64,000 nt of DNA from assembly GCF_024614185.1 (NCBI RefSeq), contig NZ_JAHTLF010000016.1, positions 1,240,001-1,304,000 on the forward strand. Direction: 5' to 3'. The notes under the pieces are model-generated. The model made no database searches, had not been told where the DNA came from, and saw only the letters and a list, made by a program, of their open reading frames with translations. Shown here one piece after another: positions 26,321 to 35,681 of this stretch. The position numbers and the translations under genes were made by a program. Position 1 is the first letter of the stretch. Each line of letters opens with the position of its first letter. The DNA comes from Nocardioides carbamazepini. Its GTDB lineage: Bacteria; Actinomycetota; Actinomycetes; Propionibacteriales; Nocardioidaceae.

Positions 26321-26392
26321 TGGCGCGGTGCCGCGCTGACTTCGGCAGGAGTTGCCAACCTCGCGCCAACGACCGCCCCCTAGCCTTGAGGC

Positions 26393-27271
26393 ATGGACAC
26401 CCGCGTCGCCGATCTCGCACGCCGGCTGGAGGAGACCGGATACCTCTGTGACGAGGAGCTGGCCACGGTGCTCTTCTTGTCCCTGGAGATGTCGCGGCCG
26501 CTGCTGCTGGAGGGCGAGCCGGGCACCGGCAAGACCGCGCTGGCCGAGGCGATCGCCGAGGCGATGGACCGGCCGCTGATCCGGCTGCAGTGCTACGAGG
26601 GGATCGACGCGACGCAGGCGCTCTACGACTGGGACTTCCCGCGCCAGATCCTCCACCTGCGCGCGCTGGAGGCGCTGTCGGGGAGCCGGCCCGGTGACGT
26701 CGAGGAGGCCGAGAAGAGCCTGTACGACGAGCGGTTCCTGCTCGCGCGGCCGGTGCTGGCCGCGCTGCAGCAGAGCCCGGCGGTGCTGCTCATCGACGAG
26801 GTCGACCGGGCCGACGACGAGTTCGAGGCGTTCCTGTTGGAGGTGCTCTCGACCTTCCAGGTGACCATCCCCGAGCTCGGGACCGTGCAGGCGGCGACGC
26901 CGCCGACGGTCGTGCTGACCTCCAACCGGACCCGCGAGCTGCACGACGCGCTGAAGCGGCGCTGCCTCTACCACTGGATCGACCACCCGGGCCTGGAGCG
27001 CGAGATCGCGATCGTGCGGTCCCGGGCGCCCGAGGTCAGCGCCACGCTCGCCCACCAGGTCGTGGAGGTCGTGCAGCAGCTGCGCTCGGACACCGACCTG
27101 CTCAAGCCGCCGGGCGTCGCCGAGACGCTCGACTGGGCGCGGGCGCTGCACCACCTCGGCACCGCGGACCTCGACGTCGAGACCGCGGCGCGGACCCTCG
27201 GCGCGCTGGTGAAGTACCGCGACGACGCCGAGCGGGTGCGCGCCGCGCTCGACCGGATGCTGGCGAGATGA
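26393..27271 (+). CDS. MoxR-family AAA ATPase (CoxD-like)
   Basis: A 292-aa AAA+ chaperone with Walker A EGEPGTGKTALAEAI, Walker B VLLIDEVDRADDEFEAFLL and sensor 1 LTSNRTRELHDAL. CoxD-type MoxR proteins help assemble the active site of molybdenum hydroxylases together with a VWA partner (CoxE), whose gene overlaps this one by 4 bp downstream. Confidence 0.9.
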   Translation: MDTRVADLARRLEETGYLCDEELATVLFLSLEMSRPLLLEGEPGTGKTALAEAIAEAMDRPLIRLQCYEGIDATQALYDWDFPRQILHLRALEALSGSRPGDVEEAEKSLYDERFLLARPVLAALQQSPAVLLIDEVDRADDEFEAFLLEVLSTFQVTIPELGTVQAATPPTVVLTSNRTRELHDALKRRCLYHWIDHPGLEREIAIVRSRAPEVSATLAHQVVEVVQQLRSDTDLLKPPGVAETLDWARALHHLGTADLDVETAARTLGALVKYRDDAERVRAALDRMLAR

Positions 27272-28392
27272 CCACCGTGCTGAACGGGCTGGCGCACCAG
27301 CCCGACGAGATCCTGCTGGGCTTCGCCACGGCCCTGCGGGCGGCGGGGGTGCCGGTGACCCAGGACCGCACCCGCGCCTACCTCGACGCCGTCGCGCTGG
27401 TCGGCATCGGCGATCGTGCGGCGACCCGCGCGGCGGGCCGCGCCACGCTCTGCGCGACCCCGGAGGACCTTGAGCGCCACGACCGGATCTTCGAGGAGTG
27501 GTTCCACCGCGACATCAGCACGCCCGTGAGCCGGCCTCGGACCACCCAGCACCGGGCGACGGCCGCGCTGTTGCCCGACGACCAGGACGCCGGACCGGGG
27601 GGGCCGGACCCGGACGACGACCCTGTCCGGGCGGCCGCCAGCGTCGCGGAGGTGCTGCGGCACCGGGACGTCGCGACCCTGGAGCCGGCCGAGCGGGCCC
27701 GGCTCGCGACCATGTTCGCCGCACTGACGGTCCGGCTGCCCACGCGACCGACCGCCCGCCGTACGCCGCACCGGCGCGGCGACGTCGACGCCTCCCGGAC
27801 CCTGCGGGCCAGCCTGCGCCGGATGGGTGAGCCGGCCGAGATCCACCGCCGCCGACCGGCGACCCGAGCCCGCCGTGTGGTGCTGCTGATCGACGTGTCC
27901 GGCTCGATGAGCGGGTACGCCGACGCGCTGCTCCGCCTCGCGCACCGGGTCGTCAACGCGGGGCCGGGCGTGGAGGTCTTCAGCCTCGGCACGCGGCTCA
28001 CCCATCTCACGCGCGCCCTCAAGCGGCGCGACCCCGAGCGGGCGCTCGCGGCGGCCGGCGACGTCGTGCCCGACTGGTCCGGCGGCACCCGTCTCGGTGA
28101 GACGCTGCGCGCCTTCGTCGACCGGCACGGTCGTCGCGGCATGGCGCGCGGCGCGGTCGTGGTGATCTTCAGCGACGGCTGGGAGCGTGGTGACACCGTG
28201 CTGCTGGCCCAGCAGGTCGACCGGCTGCACCGGCTTGCGCACAAGGTCGTCTGGGTCAACCCGCACCGCGGCAAGGACGGCTACGTCCCGGTGCAGCAGG
28301 GCATCGTGGCCGTCCTGCCCCATGTCGACGCGTTCCTGGCCGGTCATTCGCTCGCGACCTTCGTCGCGCTGCTCGAGGAGGTCGGGAGATGA
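27268..28392 (+). CDS. VWA domain-containing CoxE-like protein
   Basis: A 374-aa protein with an N-terminal CoxE-type helical region and a C-terminal von Willebrand A domain. Its MIDAS motif is LIDVSGSMSGYA near residue 210, with the later Asp in VIFSDGWERGD. Partner of the MoxR ATPase in maturation of CO dehydrogenase or related enzymes. It lies between the moxR gene (4-bp overlap) and the xdhC gene (6-bp gap). Confidence 0.9.
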   Translation: MTTVLNGLAHQPDEILLGFATALRAAGVPVTQDRTRAYLDAVALVGIGDRAATRAAGRATLCATPEDLERHDRIFEEWFHRDISTPVSRPRTTQHRATAALLPDDQDAGPGGPDPDDDPVRAAASVAEVLRHRDVATLEPAERARLATMFAALTVRLPTRPTARRTPHRRGDVDASRTLRASLRRMGEPAEIHRRRPATRARRVVLLIDVSGSMSGYADALLRLAHRVVNAGPGVEVFSLGTRLTHLTRALKRRDPERALAAAGDVVPDWSGGTRLGETLRAFVDRHGRRGMARGAVVVIFSDGWERGDTVLLAQQVDRLHRLAHKVVWVNPHRGKDGYVPVQQGIVAVLPHVDAFLAGHSLATFVALLEEVGR

Positions 28393-28398
28393 TGCCGG

Positions 28399-29517
28399 AT
28401 GCGTGAGGTGCTGCCCCAGCTGCTCGCCTGGTGGGAGGCGGGGGACACGATCGGGATGGGCACGGTGATCGCGACCTTCCGATCCGCCCCACGGCCGCCG
28501 GGCGCCTCGATGCTGGTCGGCCCGGACGCGTCCGCGGTCGGCTCGGTCTCCGGCGGCTGCGTCGAGGGCGCTGTCTACGACCTGGCCCAGGACGTGACGA
28601 CCTCCGGTACACCGACCCTGCAGCGCTACGGCGTCTCCGACGACGACGCCTTCGCGGTCGGCCTCACCTGCGGCGGGATCCTCGACGTCTACGTCGAGAA
28701 GGTGAACCGCGAGACCTTCCCCGAGCTCGGCGAGATCGCCGCCGACATCGCGGCCGGCCGGCCGGTGGCCGTCGCGACCGTGGTCGACCATCCCGACCCG
28801 TCGTACGTCGGCAGGCGGGTCGTCCTGCACCCCGACACGGAGCCGGCGGGCACCCTCGGCAGCCCCCGGATCGACGCCGCCGTCCGCGACGACGCCGTCG
28901 GCCTGCTGGCCTCCGGGCACAACGGCACCCTGTCCTACGGGCCGGATGGCGAGCGGCGCGGTGAGGGCATGCGGGTCTTCGTGTGGGCCTTCGCGCCGGC
29001 GCCGCGGATGCTGGTCTTCGGAGCGATCGACTTCGCCGCCGCGGTCGCGCGGATCGGCGCCTTCCTCGGCTACCACGTCACCGTCTGCGACGCCCGCCCC
29101 GTGTTCGCGACCACCAGCCGGTTCCCCGGCGCCGACGAGGTGGTCGTCGAGTGGCCGCACCGCTACCTGGCCGCCGAGCAGGAGGCCGGCCGGGTCGACT
29201 CCCGCACCGTGATCACCGTGCTCACGCACGACCCCAAGTTCGACGTACCGCTCCTCGAGGTCGCGCTCCGGCTGCCCGAGGTGGGCTACGTCGGCGCGAT
29301 GGGCTCGCGCCGGACCCACGACGACCGGATGGAGCGGCTGCGCGAGGCCGGCCTCATCGAGGCGGAGCTGGCGCTGCTGCACAGCCCGATCGGGCTCGAC
29401 CTGGGTGCCCGCACGCCGGAGGAGACCGCGATCAGCATCGCCGCCGAGATCGTCGCGGGCCGCTGGGGCGGGTCGGGGGAGCCGCTGGCCATGCGGGCCG
29501 GTCGCATCCACGCGTGA
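28399..29517 (+). CDS. XdhC/CoxI family molybdenum hydroxylase maturation protein
   Basis: A 372-aa protein with the N-terminal XdhC_CoxI segment (TFRSAPRPPGASMLVG and GSVSGGCVEGAVYD). It has a C-terminal Rossmann-like XdhC_C domain ending VGYVGAMGSRRTHDDRMERL. XdhC proteins bind the Mo cofactor, promote its sulfuration and insert it into xanthine or CO dehydrogenases. The structural genes are not in the window, though the maturation genes form a tight operon. Confidence 0.9.
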   Translation: MREVLPQLLAWWEAGDTIGMGTVIATFRSAPRPPGASMLVGPDASAVGSVSGGCVEGAVYDLAQDVTTSGTPTLQRYGVSDDDAFAVGLTCGGILDVYVEKVNRETFPELGEIAADIAAGRPVAVATVVDHPDPSYVGRRVVLHPDTEPAGTLGSPRIDAAVRDDAVGLLASGHNGTLSYGPDGERRGEGMRVFVWAFAPAPRMLVFGAIDFAAAVARIGAFLGYHVTVCDARPVFATTSRFPGADEVVVEWPHRYLAAEQEAGRVDSRTVITVLTHDPKFDVPLLEVALRLPEVGYVGAMGSRRTHDDRMERLREAGLIEAELALLHSPIGLDLGARTPEETAISIAAEIVAGRWGGSGEPLAMRAGRIHA

Positions 29518-29549
29518 TCGGGCTCACGCCCGAGGGGTAGGGTGCGGTC

Positions 29550-30785
29550 ATGGACGAGCTCGACCGGCGTCGGCGGCGGGCCCTGGCCGCCTGGACGACC
29601 TGGGCCGAGGAGGGTGACGGCACGCTGACCACGGTCCGGCCCGAGATCCTCGACAGCTGGACCCGCTCCGGTGCCTCCGTCGCCCGCGACGTCGTGCAGG
29701 CGCCGCTCGCCGACGAGACCGAGACCCGCTCCTTCTGGCAGGGCTCGCCCCTGCAGATCGCCGTCGAGCGGGTGGAGGACGAGCTGCGCCGGACCGCCGA
29801 GGACGGCGACCTGGTCCTCGCCGTCACCGATCCCGACACCCGGGTGCTGTGGACCTACGGCGGGCGGGTGATGCGGCGCAAGGCCGAGACCGTCAACTTC
29901 GTGCCCGGCGGGCGCTGGGACGACCGGTCGGTGGGCACCAACGCGCTCGACCTCGCCAACCGGCTGGACCGGCCGTCGATGGTGTTCAGCGCCGAGCACT
30001 ACGCCGCGATCGTGCACAACTGGGTCTGCTGGGCCGCTCCGCTGCACGACCCGGTCAGCGGCGTCAAGCTCGGCGTCCTCGACATCTCGACCACCTGGGA
30101 CCGCACCCATCCGATCGGCCTCGCGACGGCCCGGGTGCTCGCGCGGCTCGTGGAGCAGGCGCTGCCGCGCACCGATCAGTACGTCGACGAGTCGCCCGAG
30201 GAGATCGCCGAGCCGGGCCTCGTGCTGAGCCTGCTCGGCACCGCCGAGGCGCGGGTCGACGGTCAGCGGCTGCTGCTCAACCGCCGCCAGACCGAGATCC
30301 TGTCGCTGCTCGCGCTGCATCCCGACGGTCTCTCCCTCGACCAGCTGCACGCGATGCTCTACGGCGACCACGCGGTCACGTTCTCCACGCTCAAGGCGGA
30401 GGTGTCCCATCTGCGCCACGCGCTGGCGGGCCAGCTCGCGTCCCGGCCCTACCGGCTGCTGATGCCGATCGCCACCGACGTCGACCACGTGCTGACGCTG
30501 CTGCGCCGCGGTCAGGTCGCCGCCGCGGTCGAGGCCTACGGCGGTGACCTGCTGCCCGGCACCGAGAGCCCGGCGCTCGTCGAGATGGGGGAGTACGTCG
30601 CGGTCGCGGTCCGCGAGGCACTGCTCGCCGACCCGCAGCCGGACGCGGTGCTGCACTACAGCGAGCTGGCGCCGTACGACACGGCCGTGCTGGAGGCCTG
30701 CCTCGCCGAGCTCGGCCGCGAGGGCCGGCTGCGCCATCCGGCCATCCCGCTGCTCAAGGCACGACTGGCCGTCGCCGACGCGTGA
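29550..30785 (+). CDS. GAF domain transcriptional regulator
   Basis: A 411-aa protein with a GAF-like sensor (about residues 60-210, including RWDDRSVGTNALDLA and GVLDISTTWDRTHPI). A C-terminal winged-helix/transcriptional-activator region follows (LNRRQTEILSLLALHPDG). It resembles actinobacterial GAF regulators related to the acetoin/propane operon activators but lacks a sigma-54 AAA domain. It follows the xdhC gene on the same strand and may regulate the molybdenum hydroxylase genes. It converges on the amidohydrolase gene, one base away. Confidence 0.75.
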   Translation: MDELDRRRRRALAAWTTWAEEGDGTLTTVRPEILDSWTRSGASVARDVVQAPLADETETRSFWQGSPLQIAVERVEDELRRTAEDGDLVLAVTDPDTRVLWTYGGRVMRRKAETVNFVPGGRWDDRSVGTNALDLANRLDRPSMVFSAEHYAAIVHNWVCWAAPLHDPVSGVKLGVLDISTTWDRTHPIGLATARVLARLVEQALPRTDQYVDESPEEIAEPGLVLSLLGTAEARVDGQRLLLNRRQTEILSLLALHPDGLSLDQLHAMLYGDHAVTFSTLKAEVSHLRHALAGQLASRPYRLLMPIATDVDHVLTLLRRGQVAAAVEAYGGDLLPGTESPALVEMGEYVAVAVREALLADPQPDAVLHYSELAPYDTAVLEACLAELGREGRLRHPAIPLLKARLAVADA

Positions 30786-30786
30786 G

Positions 30787-31635
30787 TCAGAGCCGGTACG
30801 CCGCCGCGGCGTTCTCGCCCCAGAACCGGGCCTGCTCGGCCGGCGACGCCTCGCCGACGACCGCGCGCAGCGTCGTGATCAGCTGCCCGAACGAGCCGCC
30901 CATCGTCTCGATCGGCATGTTCGAGCCGAACATCACGCGCTCCCAGCCGAGCTGGTCGATGGCGAACTCCAGCCACGGCCGCAGGTTCGCCTCCGAGACG
31001 TCCATGGTCGCCATGCCCAGCCCGGAGAGCTTGCACGGCGCCGAGGTCGCCGTCGCGAACTGCCGGAGGGCCTCCTGCCAGTCCGCGCGACCGTCGGTGT
31101 CCACGGCGCTGGGCCAGCCGGTGTGCTCCAGGACGACCGGGAGGTCGGGGAAGCGCTCGAGCGTGCGCAGCCAGGGCGTCATCGCCTCCGGGTTGATGAC
31201 CAGGTCGAAGACCAGGCCACGCTCGTCGAGCCAGCCGAGCACGGTGTCCGCGGCGGGGGTGCCGGGGTCGAAGCCGTAGAGCACGCGGACCCCGCGGAAC
31301 CGCGGGCTCGCGCCCTGGGCGTCCAGCTCCGCCCGGATCTCCGCGGCGCCGCCGGCGGGGTCGACGGTGCCCACCACGGCGAGGTCGAGGTCGTGGGCCT
31401 CGGCCAGCTCGTCCAGCCAGGCCGCCTCGGCGAGGTGGGCGCCCGGCTTCGTGGTGGCGGAGACGTGGACGAAGGTGTCGACCCGCAGGTCGCCGGCCGC
31501 GGCGCGGTAGGTCTCCAGCGAGAAGTCGCGGTAGAGATCCGGCTTCTGCAGGCCCTCCGACCAGATCTTGAGGCCGGGGTACCAGTCGTGGGCGGTGATG
31601 TCGATCAGGTGCATGTGGGAGTCGACGACTCGCAT
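30787..31635 (-). CDS. Amidohydrolase family (TIM-barrel) metal-dependent hydrolase
   Basis: A 282-aa TIM-barrel hydrolase of the amidohydrolase-2 class. It starts MRVVDSHMHLIDITAHDW with the HxH metal motif, has a conserved His in VVLEHTGWPS, and MFGSNMPIE near the C-terminus in place of the usual active-site Asp segment. Relatives hydrolyse lactones such as those in sugar-acid pathways or decarboxylate aromatic acids. Start is ATG after GAGGAG. It is the last gene of a minus-strand set after the LLM and SDR genes. Confidence 0.85.
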   Translation of the reverse strand: MRVVDSHMHLIDITAHDWYPGLKIWSEGLQKPDLYRDFSLETYRAAAGDLRVDTFVHVSATTKPGAHLAEAAWLDELAEAHDLDLAVVGTVDPAGGAAEIRAELDAQGASPRFRGVRVLYGFDPGTPAADTVLGWLDERGLVFDLVINPEAMTPWLRTLERFPDLPVVLEHTGWPSAVDTDGRADWQEALRQFATATSAPCKLSGLGMATMDVSEANLRPWLEFAIDQLGWERVMFGSNMPIETMGGSFGQLITTLRAVVGEASPAEQARFWGENAAAAYRL

Positions 31636-31666
31636 CAGGTTCTCCTCGTTGGGGTGGGGGACAGGG

Positions 31667-32407
31667 TCACTGCATGGTGATGCCGCCGGAGACGCTGATC
31701 GTCTGTCCGGTGATGTAGCGGGCGCCGGGGCCGAGCAGCCACGCGACGCAGTCCGCCACCTCGGCGGGGGCGCCGAGCCGGCGCAGCGGGATGCTGCGCA
31801 GGAGGCGGTCGAGGTACGCCGGGTCGGTGCCGGTCGCCGCAGCAGACATCGCGCCCTCGAGCGGACCCGGGCTGACGACGTTGACCCGGGTCCGGTGACG
31901 GGCCAGCTCGCGGGCGAGGCTCTTCGCCGCGCCCAGCAGGGCCGCCTTGGTGCCGGCGTACGCCACCTCCTGGCCGGCACCGGCCCGCGCCGAGTCGGAG
32001 GCGACGAAGACCACCGAGCCCGGTGCCGCCGTGATCGCCGGCAGCAGCAGCTGGGTCACCAGCAGCGGGCCCCGCTGGTTGACCTGGTACATCAGGTCCC
32101 AGTCGGCAGGATCGGAGTCGGCGAACCGCGCCAGCCGGGTGATCCCGGCGCAGTGCGCCAGGCTCAGCGGTGCCGCCGGCAGCGCTCCGATCGCCGCGGC
32201 GGCCTCGCGGATCGAGGCGTCCTGCGTCAGGTCGAGCGGCAGGGCCGCGACCGTGCCCGGCGCGGCGGCGACGACCGCGTCGAGACGGTCGAGCCGCTGG
32301 TCGGCCGCGATGACCTCGGTGCCCTCGCGCGCCAGCAGGTGCACGAGCGCGGAGCCGACGTCGCCGGCCGCGCCGGTGACCAGCACCCGGCCGGGGACGG
32401 CGCTCAC
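31667..32407 (-). CDS. SDR family oxidoreductase
   Basis: A 246-aa short-chain dehydrogenase with the NAD(P) motif LVTGAAGDVGSALV, the catalytic stretch VVFVASDSARAGAG and the YAGTK tetrad, and the C-terminal SGGI typical of FabG-like members. The GTG start overlaps the LLM gene stop by 4 bp. It would reduce or oxidise a hydroxyl in the same pathway as its operon partners; substrate unknown. Confidence 0.88.
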   Translation of the reverse strand: MSAVPGRVLVTGAAGDVGSALVHLLAREGTEVIAADQRLDRLDAVVAAAPGTVAALPLDLTQDASIREAAAAIGALPAAPLSLAHCAGITRLARFADSDPADWDLMYQVNQRGPLLVTQLLLPAITAAPGSVVFVASDSARAGAGQEVAYAGTKAALLGAAKSLARELARHRTRVNVVSPGPLEGAMSAAATGTDPAYLDRLLRSIPLRRLGAPAEVADCVAWLLGPGARYITGQTISVSGGITMQ

Positions 32408-33414
32408 CAGGACCGGAGCGTGGGCAGCACGTCGGCCGCGAACCGACGCAGGCTCTCGATGCCCTCGCCCCGCAGGTCGATGCCGGGATGGGGCCCGAAC
32501 AGGACCAGGTCGGTCAGGCCGAGATCCTTGACGAACGGCTCGAGCACCGCGAGCACCGTCTCCGGGTCGCCGATCAGCTCGTTGGCGCGGTAGCTGTCGT
32601 GCGAGGGCGCGAGGCCGTAGTCCAGGTCGGGGTCGCCGAACTCGCTGCGGATGCGCCGGTAGTAGTCCCAGCGCTCGAAGTAGAGATGCCGGTTGCGCTC
32701 CCAGACCTTCTCGGGGTCCTCGTCGGTGACCGTGATGCTCCACGGGTTGGAGACCCGCGTCGAGCCGGGCTCGTGGCCGGCCTCCGCGAGGGCGGCGTGG
32801 TAGGCGGCATGCACCTCGGGATCGACGGAGGCCCCGGCGAGGTTCGCGCCGTGCCGCCCGGCCCGGGTCGCCGCGGCGACCGTGGTGGCCGCGACCCACA
32901 GCGGCGGGTGCGGCTCCTGGGCCGGGGTCGGCTGGACCTGGAGACCGGGGATCCGGTGGTACCTGCCGTCGTAGTGGACCTCCTCGCCCGTCCAGCCCAG
33001 CTTGAGCAGCTCGATGGCCTCCTCCATCCGGGAGGGCCGCGTGCGCGGGTCGAGTCCGAAGGCGGCGTACTCCGCGATCCGGTGGCCGATGCCGATGCCG
33101 ACGTCGAGCCGGCCGCCGGAGAGCTGGTCGAGCACCGCGGTCTCCTGGGCCAGGGCGAGCGGGTGGTGCAGCGGCGCGACGTAGATGTAGGAGCCGATGC
33201 GCGCCGTCGTGGTGCGGCTGATCAGCTGGGACAGGAAGATCGGCACCGACGGCCCGTAGCCGTCGGCGCTGAAGAAGTGCTCCTGCACCAGCAGCGAGTC
33301 GAACCCGAGGCGCTCGGCCTCGGTGAAGGTCCACAGACAGTCCTCCCAGAGGTCGGTCCAGGACTGCTTCCGGTACGGCGACGCCTTCATCTCCAGGGTG
33401 AGCCCTACTCGCAC
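32404..33414 (-). CDS. LLM class flavin-dependent oxidoreductase
   Basis: A luciferase-like monooxygenase of 336 aa, F420- or FMN-dependent. It begins VRVGLTLEMKASPYRKQSW, and SGGRLDVGIGIGHRIAEY forms the typical cofactor-binding turn near residue 105. The GTG start has AAGGAG six bases upstream. First gene of a three-gene operon with SDR and amidohydrolase, divergent from a LysR regulator. It probably catalyses an oxygenation step of an unidentified catabolic route. Confidence 0.88.
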   Translation of the reverse strand: MRVGLTLEMKASPYRKQSWTDLWEDCLWTFTEAERLGFDSLLVQEHFFSADGYGPSVPIFLSQLISRTTTARIGSYIYVAPLHHPLALAQETAVLDQLSGGRLDVGIGIGHRIAEYAAFGLDPRTRPSRMEEAIELLKLGWTGEEVHYDGRYHRIPGLQVQPTPAQEPHPPLWVAATTVAAATRAGRHGANLAGASVDPEVHAAYHAALAEAGHEPGSTRVSNPWSITVTDEDPEKVWERNRHLYFERWDYYRRIRSEFGDPDLDYGLAPSHDSYRANELIGDPETVLAVLEPFVKDLGLTDLVLFGPHPGIDLRGEGIESLRRFAADVLPTLRSW

Positions 33415-33491
33415 GGAGTGCTCCTTCGGTCGGGGACCTTCATCCTGGTCCGCGACCGGTGCCCTGCCCACGTCCAACATCACCGTCGATC

Positions 33492-33506
33492 TAGCATGTC
33501 AACATG
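33492..33506 (+). promoter_or_regulatory. Candidate -10 box and palindrome at the LysR start
   Basis: TAGCAT at 33492-33497 is placed so that transcription would begin at or near the ATG at 33504, suggesting a leaderless mRNA. The palindrome CATGT-ca-ACATG at 33495-33506 overlaps both the -10 and the start codon. It could be an autoregulatory site for the LysR protein; I see no stronger operator in the 89-bp divergent gap. Confidence 0.4.
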
Positions 33507-34406
33507 ATGGATCTGACGCTCCGCGACCTCGAGTATGTCGAGATGATCGCTCAGGAACGCAACATCACCCGCGCCGCGGCCCGGCTCCACATGGCGCAGC
33601 CGGCGCTCAGCCAGTCGCTGCAGCGCATCGAGCGTCGGCTCGCCGTACGACTCTTCGAGCGCAGCAGCCGGCACATCGCGCCGACGGCCGCGGGCGACGT
33701 GCTGGTCACCGCGGCCCGCGACATCCTCGCCTCGGTGCAGCAGGCCGTCGTCCAGACCCGGGTCGCGGGCGGGCTGCCCGAGGTGCTGCGGGTCCACGTC
33801 AGCGAGTCGTCGCTGATCACCCCGCGCCGGATCCTCGCCGCGGCCCGGGCGCACGTCCCCGGCGCGGCGATCCACCAGACGACGCTGCCGCGACGCGACG
33901 TGGCCGAGAACCTCCTCAACGGCGAGCTGACGCTGGCCATCGCCGGATCGATCCGGCGGGCCGGCCTGCAGAGTGTCAAGGTGCGGGACGAGCGGATCGG
34001 CGTGCTGGTCAGCGAGCGGCATCCCCTCGCCCGCGCCGAGCTCGTCGAGCCGGCGCAGCTGGCCGACCACCCGGTCCTCTCGATCGACCCGGAGATGAGC
34101 TCGTGGGACGCCTGGGTGACGTCCTACCTCGGCGAGCACGGCGTCACCGCGCGCTGGTCGAAGGAGGTGGTCTTCGGCCTGAGCACCGGCAGCGACGTGC
34201 TCCACGACGCCGACACGGTCATGCTCACGCTCGCGTCGGTCAGCCGGGACCATCTCGACGGACTGGTCTGGCGGCCGATGTCACCGGCCCGCTCGGTGCC
34301 GTGGTTCCTCACCTACCGGGAGGAGAGCCTCCGCGACTCTCCCGCCGTCGCGGCCGTGCTGCGGGTGGTGCGCCGGCTCGCCCACGACCAGGGCTGGACC
34401 GACTGA
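33504..34406 (+). CDS. LysR family transcriptional regulator
   Basis: A 300-aa LTTR. The N-terminal winged HTH reads NITRAAARLHMAQPALSQSL (about residues 19-38), followed by the linker helix and a periplasmic-binding-like effector domain. It diverges from the LLM/SDR/amidohydrolase operon with an 89-bp gap, so it most likely controls that operon in response to a pathway intermediate. A second ATG follows immediately. Confidence 0.92.
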   Translation: MMDLTLRDLEYVEMIAQERNITRAAARLHMAQPALSQSLQRIERRLAVRLFERSSRHIAPTAAGDVLVTAARDILASVQQAVVQTRVAGGLPEVLRVHVSESSLITPRRILAAARAHVPGAAIHQTTLPRRDVAENLLNGELTLAIAGSIRRAGLQSVKVRDERIGVLVSERHPLARAELVEPAQLADHPVLSIDPEMSSWDAWVTSYLGEHGVTARWSKEVVFGLSTGSDVLHDADTVMLTLASVSRDHLDGLVWRPMSPARSVPWFLTYREESLRDSPAVAAVLRVVRRLAHDQGWTD

Positions 34407-34448
34407 ACGGTCCTGTCGCCCCTGTCGCCCCCCGTCCCCTCCGCGGGC

Positions 34449-35615
34449 TCAGCCCTGGTCGGTCTCCAGCCAGGCCCGGATCTCGTCGTTGTGCTGCCCC
34501 AGCGTCGGCGGCGCGACGTGCCGCTCGCGGCCGCCGGCGTACGCGTTGTCGTCGAAGCGCAGCGTGGGCCCGGGAAGCTGGATGTCGCCGAGGGTGGTGT
34601 GCTCGACGTCGATGAGCAGGCCCTGGGACAGCGTCTGGTCCCAGGCGTAGACGTCATCGAGGGTGCGCACCTTGCCCGCCGGCACCCCGGCGCCGTCGAG
34701 CCGCGCGAGCGCCTCCTCGGCGGTGAGGTCGGCGAGCACGCCCTCGACGAGAGCGATCGTCGCGTCGCGGTTGGTGACCCGCTCGGGGTTGGTGGCGAAG
34801 CCCGGCGCAGCCGGGTCGATGCCGAACTCGGTGGCGAAGGTCTGCCAGAGCTTCTCCGAGCCGCAGGCGATCTGCACGGGCGCGGTCAAGGTCTTGAACA
34901 TGCCGTAGGGGGCGATCGACGGGTGGTGGCCGCCGGCCAGGCCGGGGACCTCCTTGGCGACCGTCCACTTGGTGCCCTGGAAGGCGTGCACGCCGACCAT
35001 GCCGGCCAGCAGCGAGGTGTGGACCACGCGGCCGCGGCCGGTCCGCTCGCGCTCGTAGAGGGCCGACACGACGCCGTACGCGCCGTTCATGCCGGCCAGG
35101 AGGTCGGCGATCGGCACGCCGACCTTGGTGGGCTCGGTGAGGCCGGTCAGCGACATCAGGCCGCCCTCGCCCTGGGCGATCTGGTCGAAGCCGGAGCGCT
35201 TCGCCTCGGGGCCGTCGTGGCCGAAGCCGGTGATCTGCAGGACGATCAGCCGGGGGTTGAGGGCGTGCAGGCGCTCGATCGGGAAGCCGAGGCGGTCCAG
35301 GACGCCGACCCGGAAGTTCTCCATCAGCACGTCGGCGCGCTCGACCAGCTTCGCCAGGACGTCCTGGTCGGCGGGGTCCTTGAGGTCGAGGGTGATCGAC
35401 TCCTTGTTGCGGTTCGCCGAGAGGAAGTACGTCGACTCGCGCTCGCCCTCCGTGGGGTCCACGAACGGCGGACCCCAGGTCCGGGTGTCGTCGCCCGTCG
35501 GGCTCTCGACCTTGATCACCCGGGCCCCGAGGTCGCCGAGCATCATCGCGGCATGGGGGCCGGCGAGGGCACGGGTGAGGTCGAGGACCAGGACGTCGGC
35601 GAGAGGCGCGGTCAT
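34449..35615 (-). CDS. CaiB/BaiF family CoA-transferase
   Basis: A 388-aa class III CoA-transferase that moves CoA between carboxylic acids through an aspartyl intermediate. The N-terminus VLVLDLTRALAGPHAAMMLG and the RNKESITLDLKDPADQ segment are diagnostic, and the catalytic Asp is expected in the GMNGAYGVVSALYERERTGR region or just before it. It is convergent with the LysR gene and upstream of no other co-directional neighbour except the MaoC gene 66 bp behind it. Confidence 0.92.
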   Translation of the reverse strand: MTAPLADVLVLDLTRALAGPHAAMMLGDLGARVIKVESPTGDDTRTWGPPFVDPTEGERESTYFLSANRNKESITLDLKDPADQDVLAKLVERADVLMENFRVGVLDRLGFPIERLHALNPRLIVLQITGFGHDGPEAKRSGFDQIAQGEGGLMSLTGLTEPTKVGVPIADLLAGMNGAYGVVSALYERERTGRGRVVHTSLLAGMVGVHAFQGTKWTVAKEVPGLAGGHHPSIAPYGMFKTLTAPVQIACGSEKLWQTFATEFGIDPAAPGFATNPERVTNRDATIALVEGVLADLTAEEALARLDGAGVPAGKVRTLDDVYAWDQTLSQGLLIDVEHTTLGDIQLPGPTLRFDDNAYAGGRERHVAPPTLGQHNDEIRAWLETDQG

Positions 35616-35681
35616 GGTGCCGACACTATTGACGAGATCAAGGCCCGAGAAGGGCAGGTTCTGCCAAGAGATCCGTCGTGA

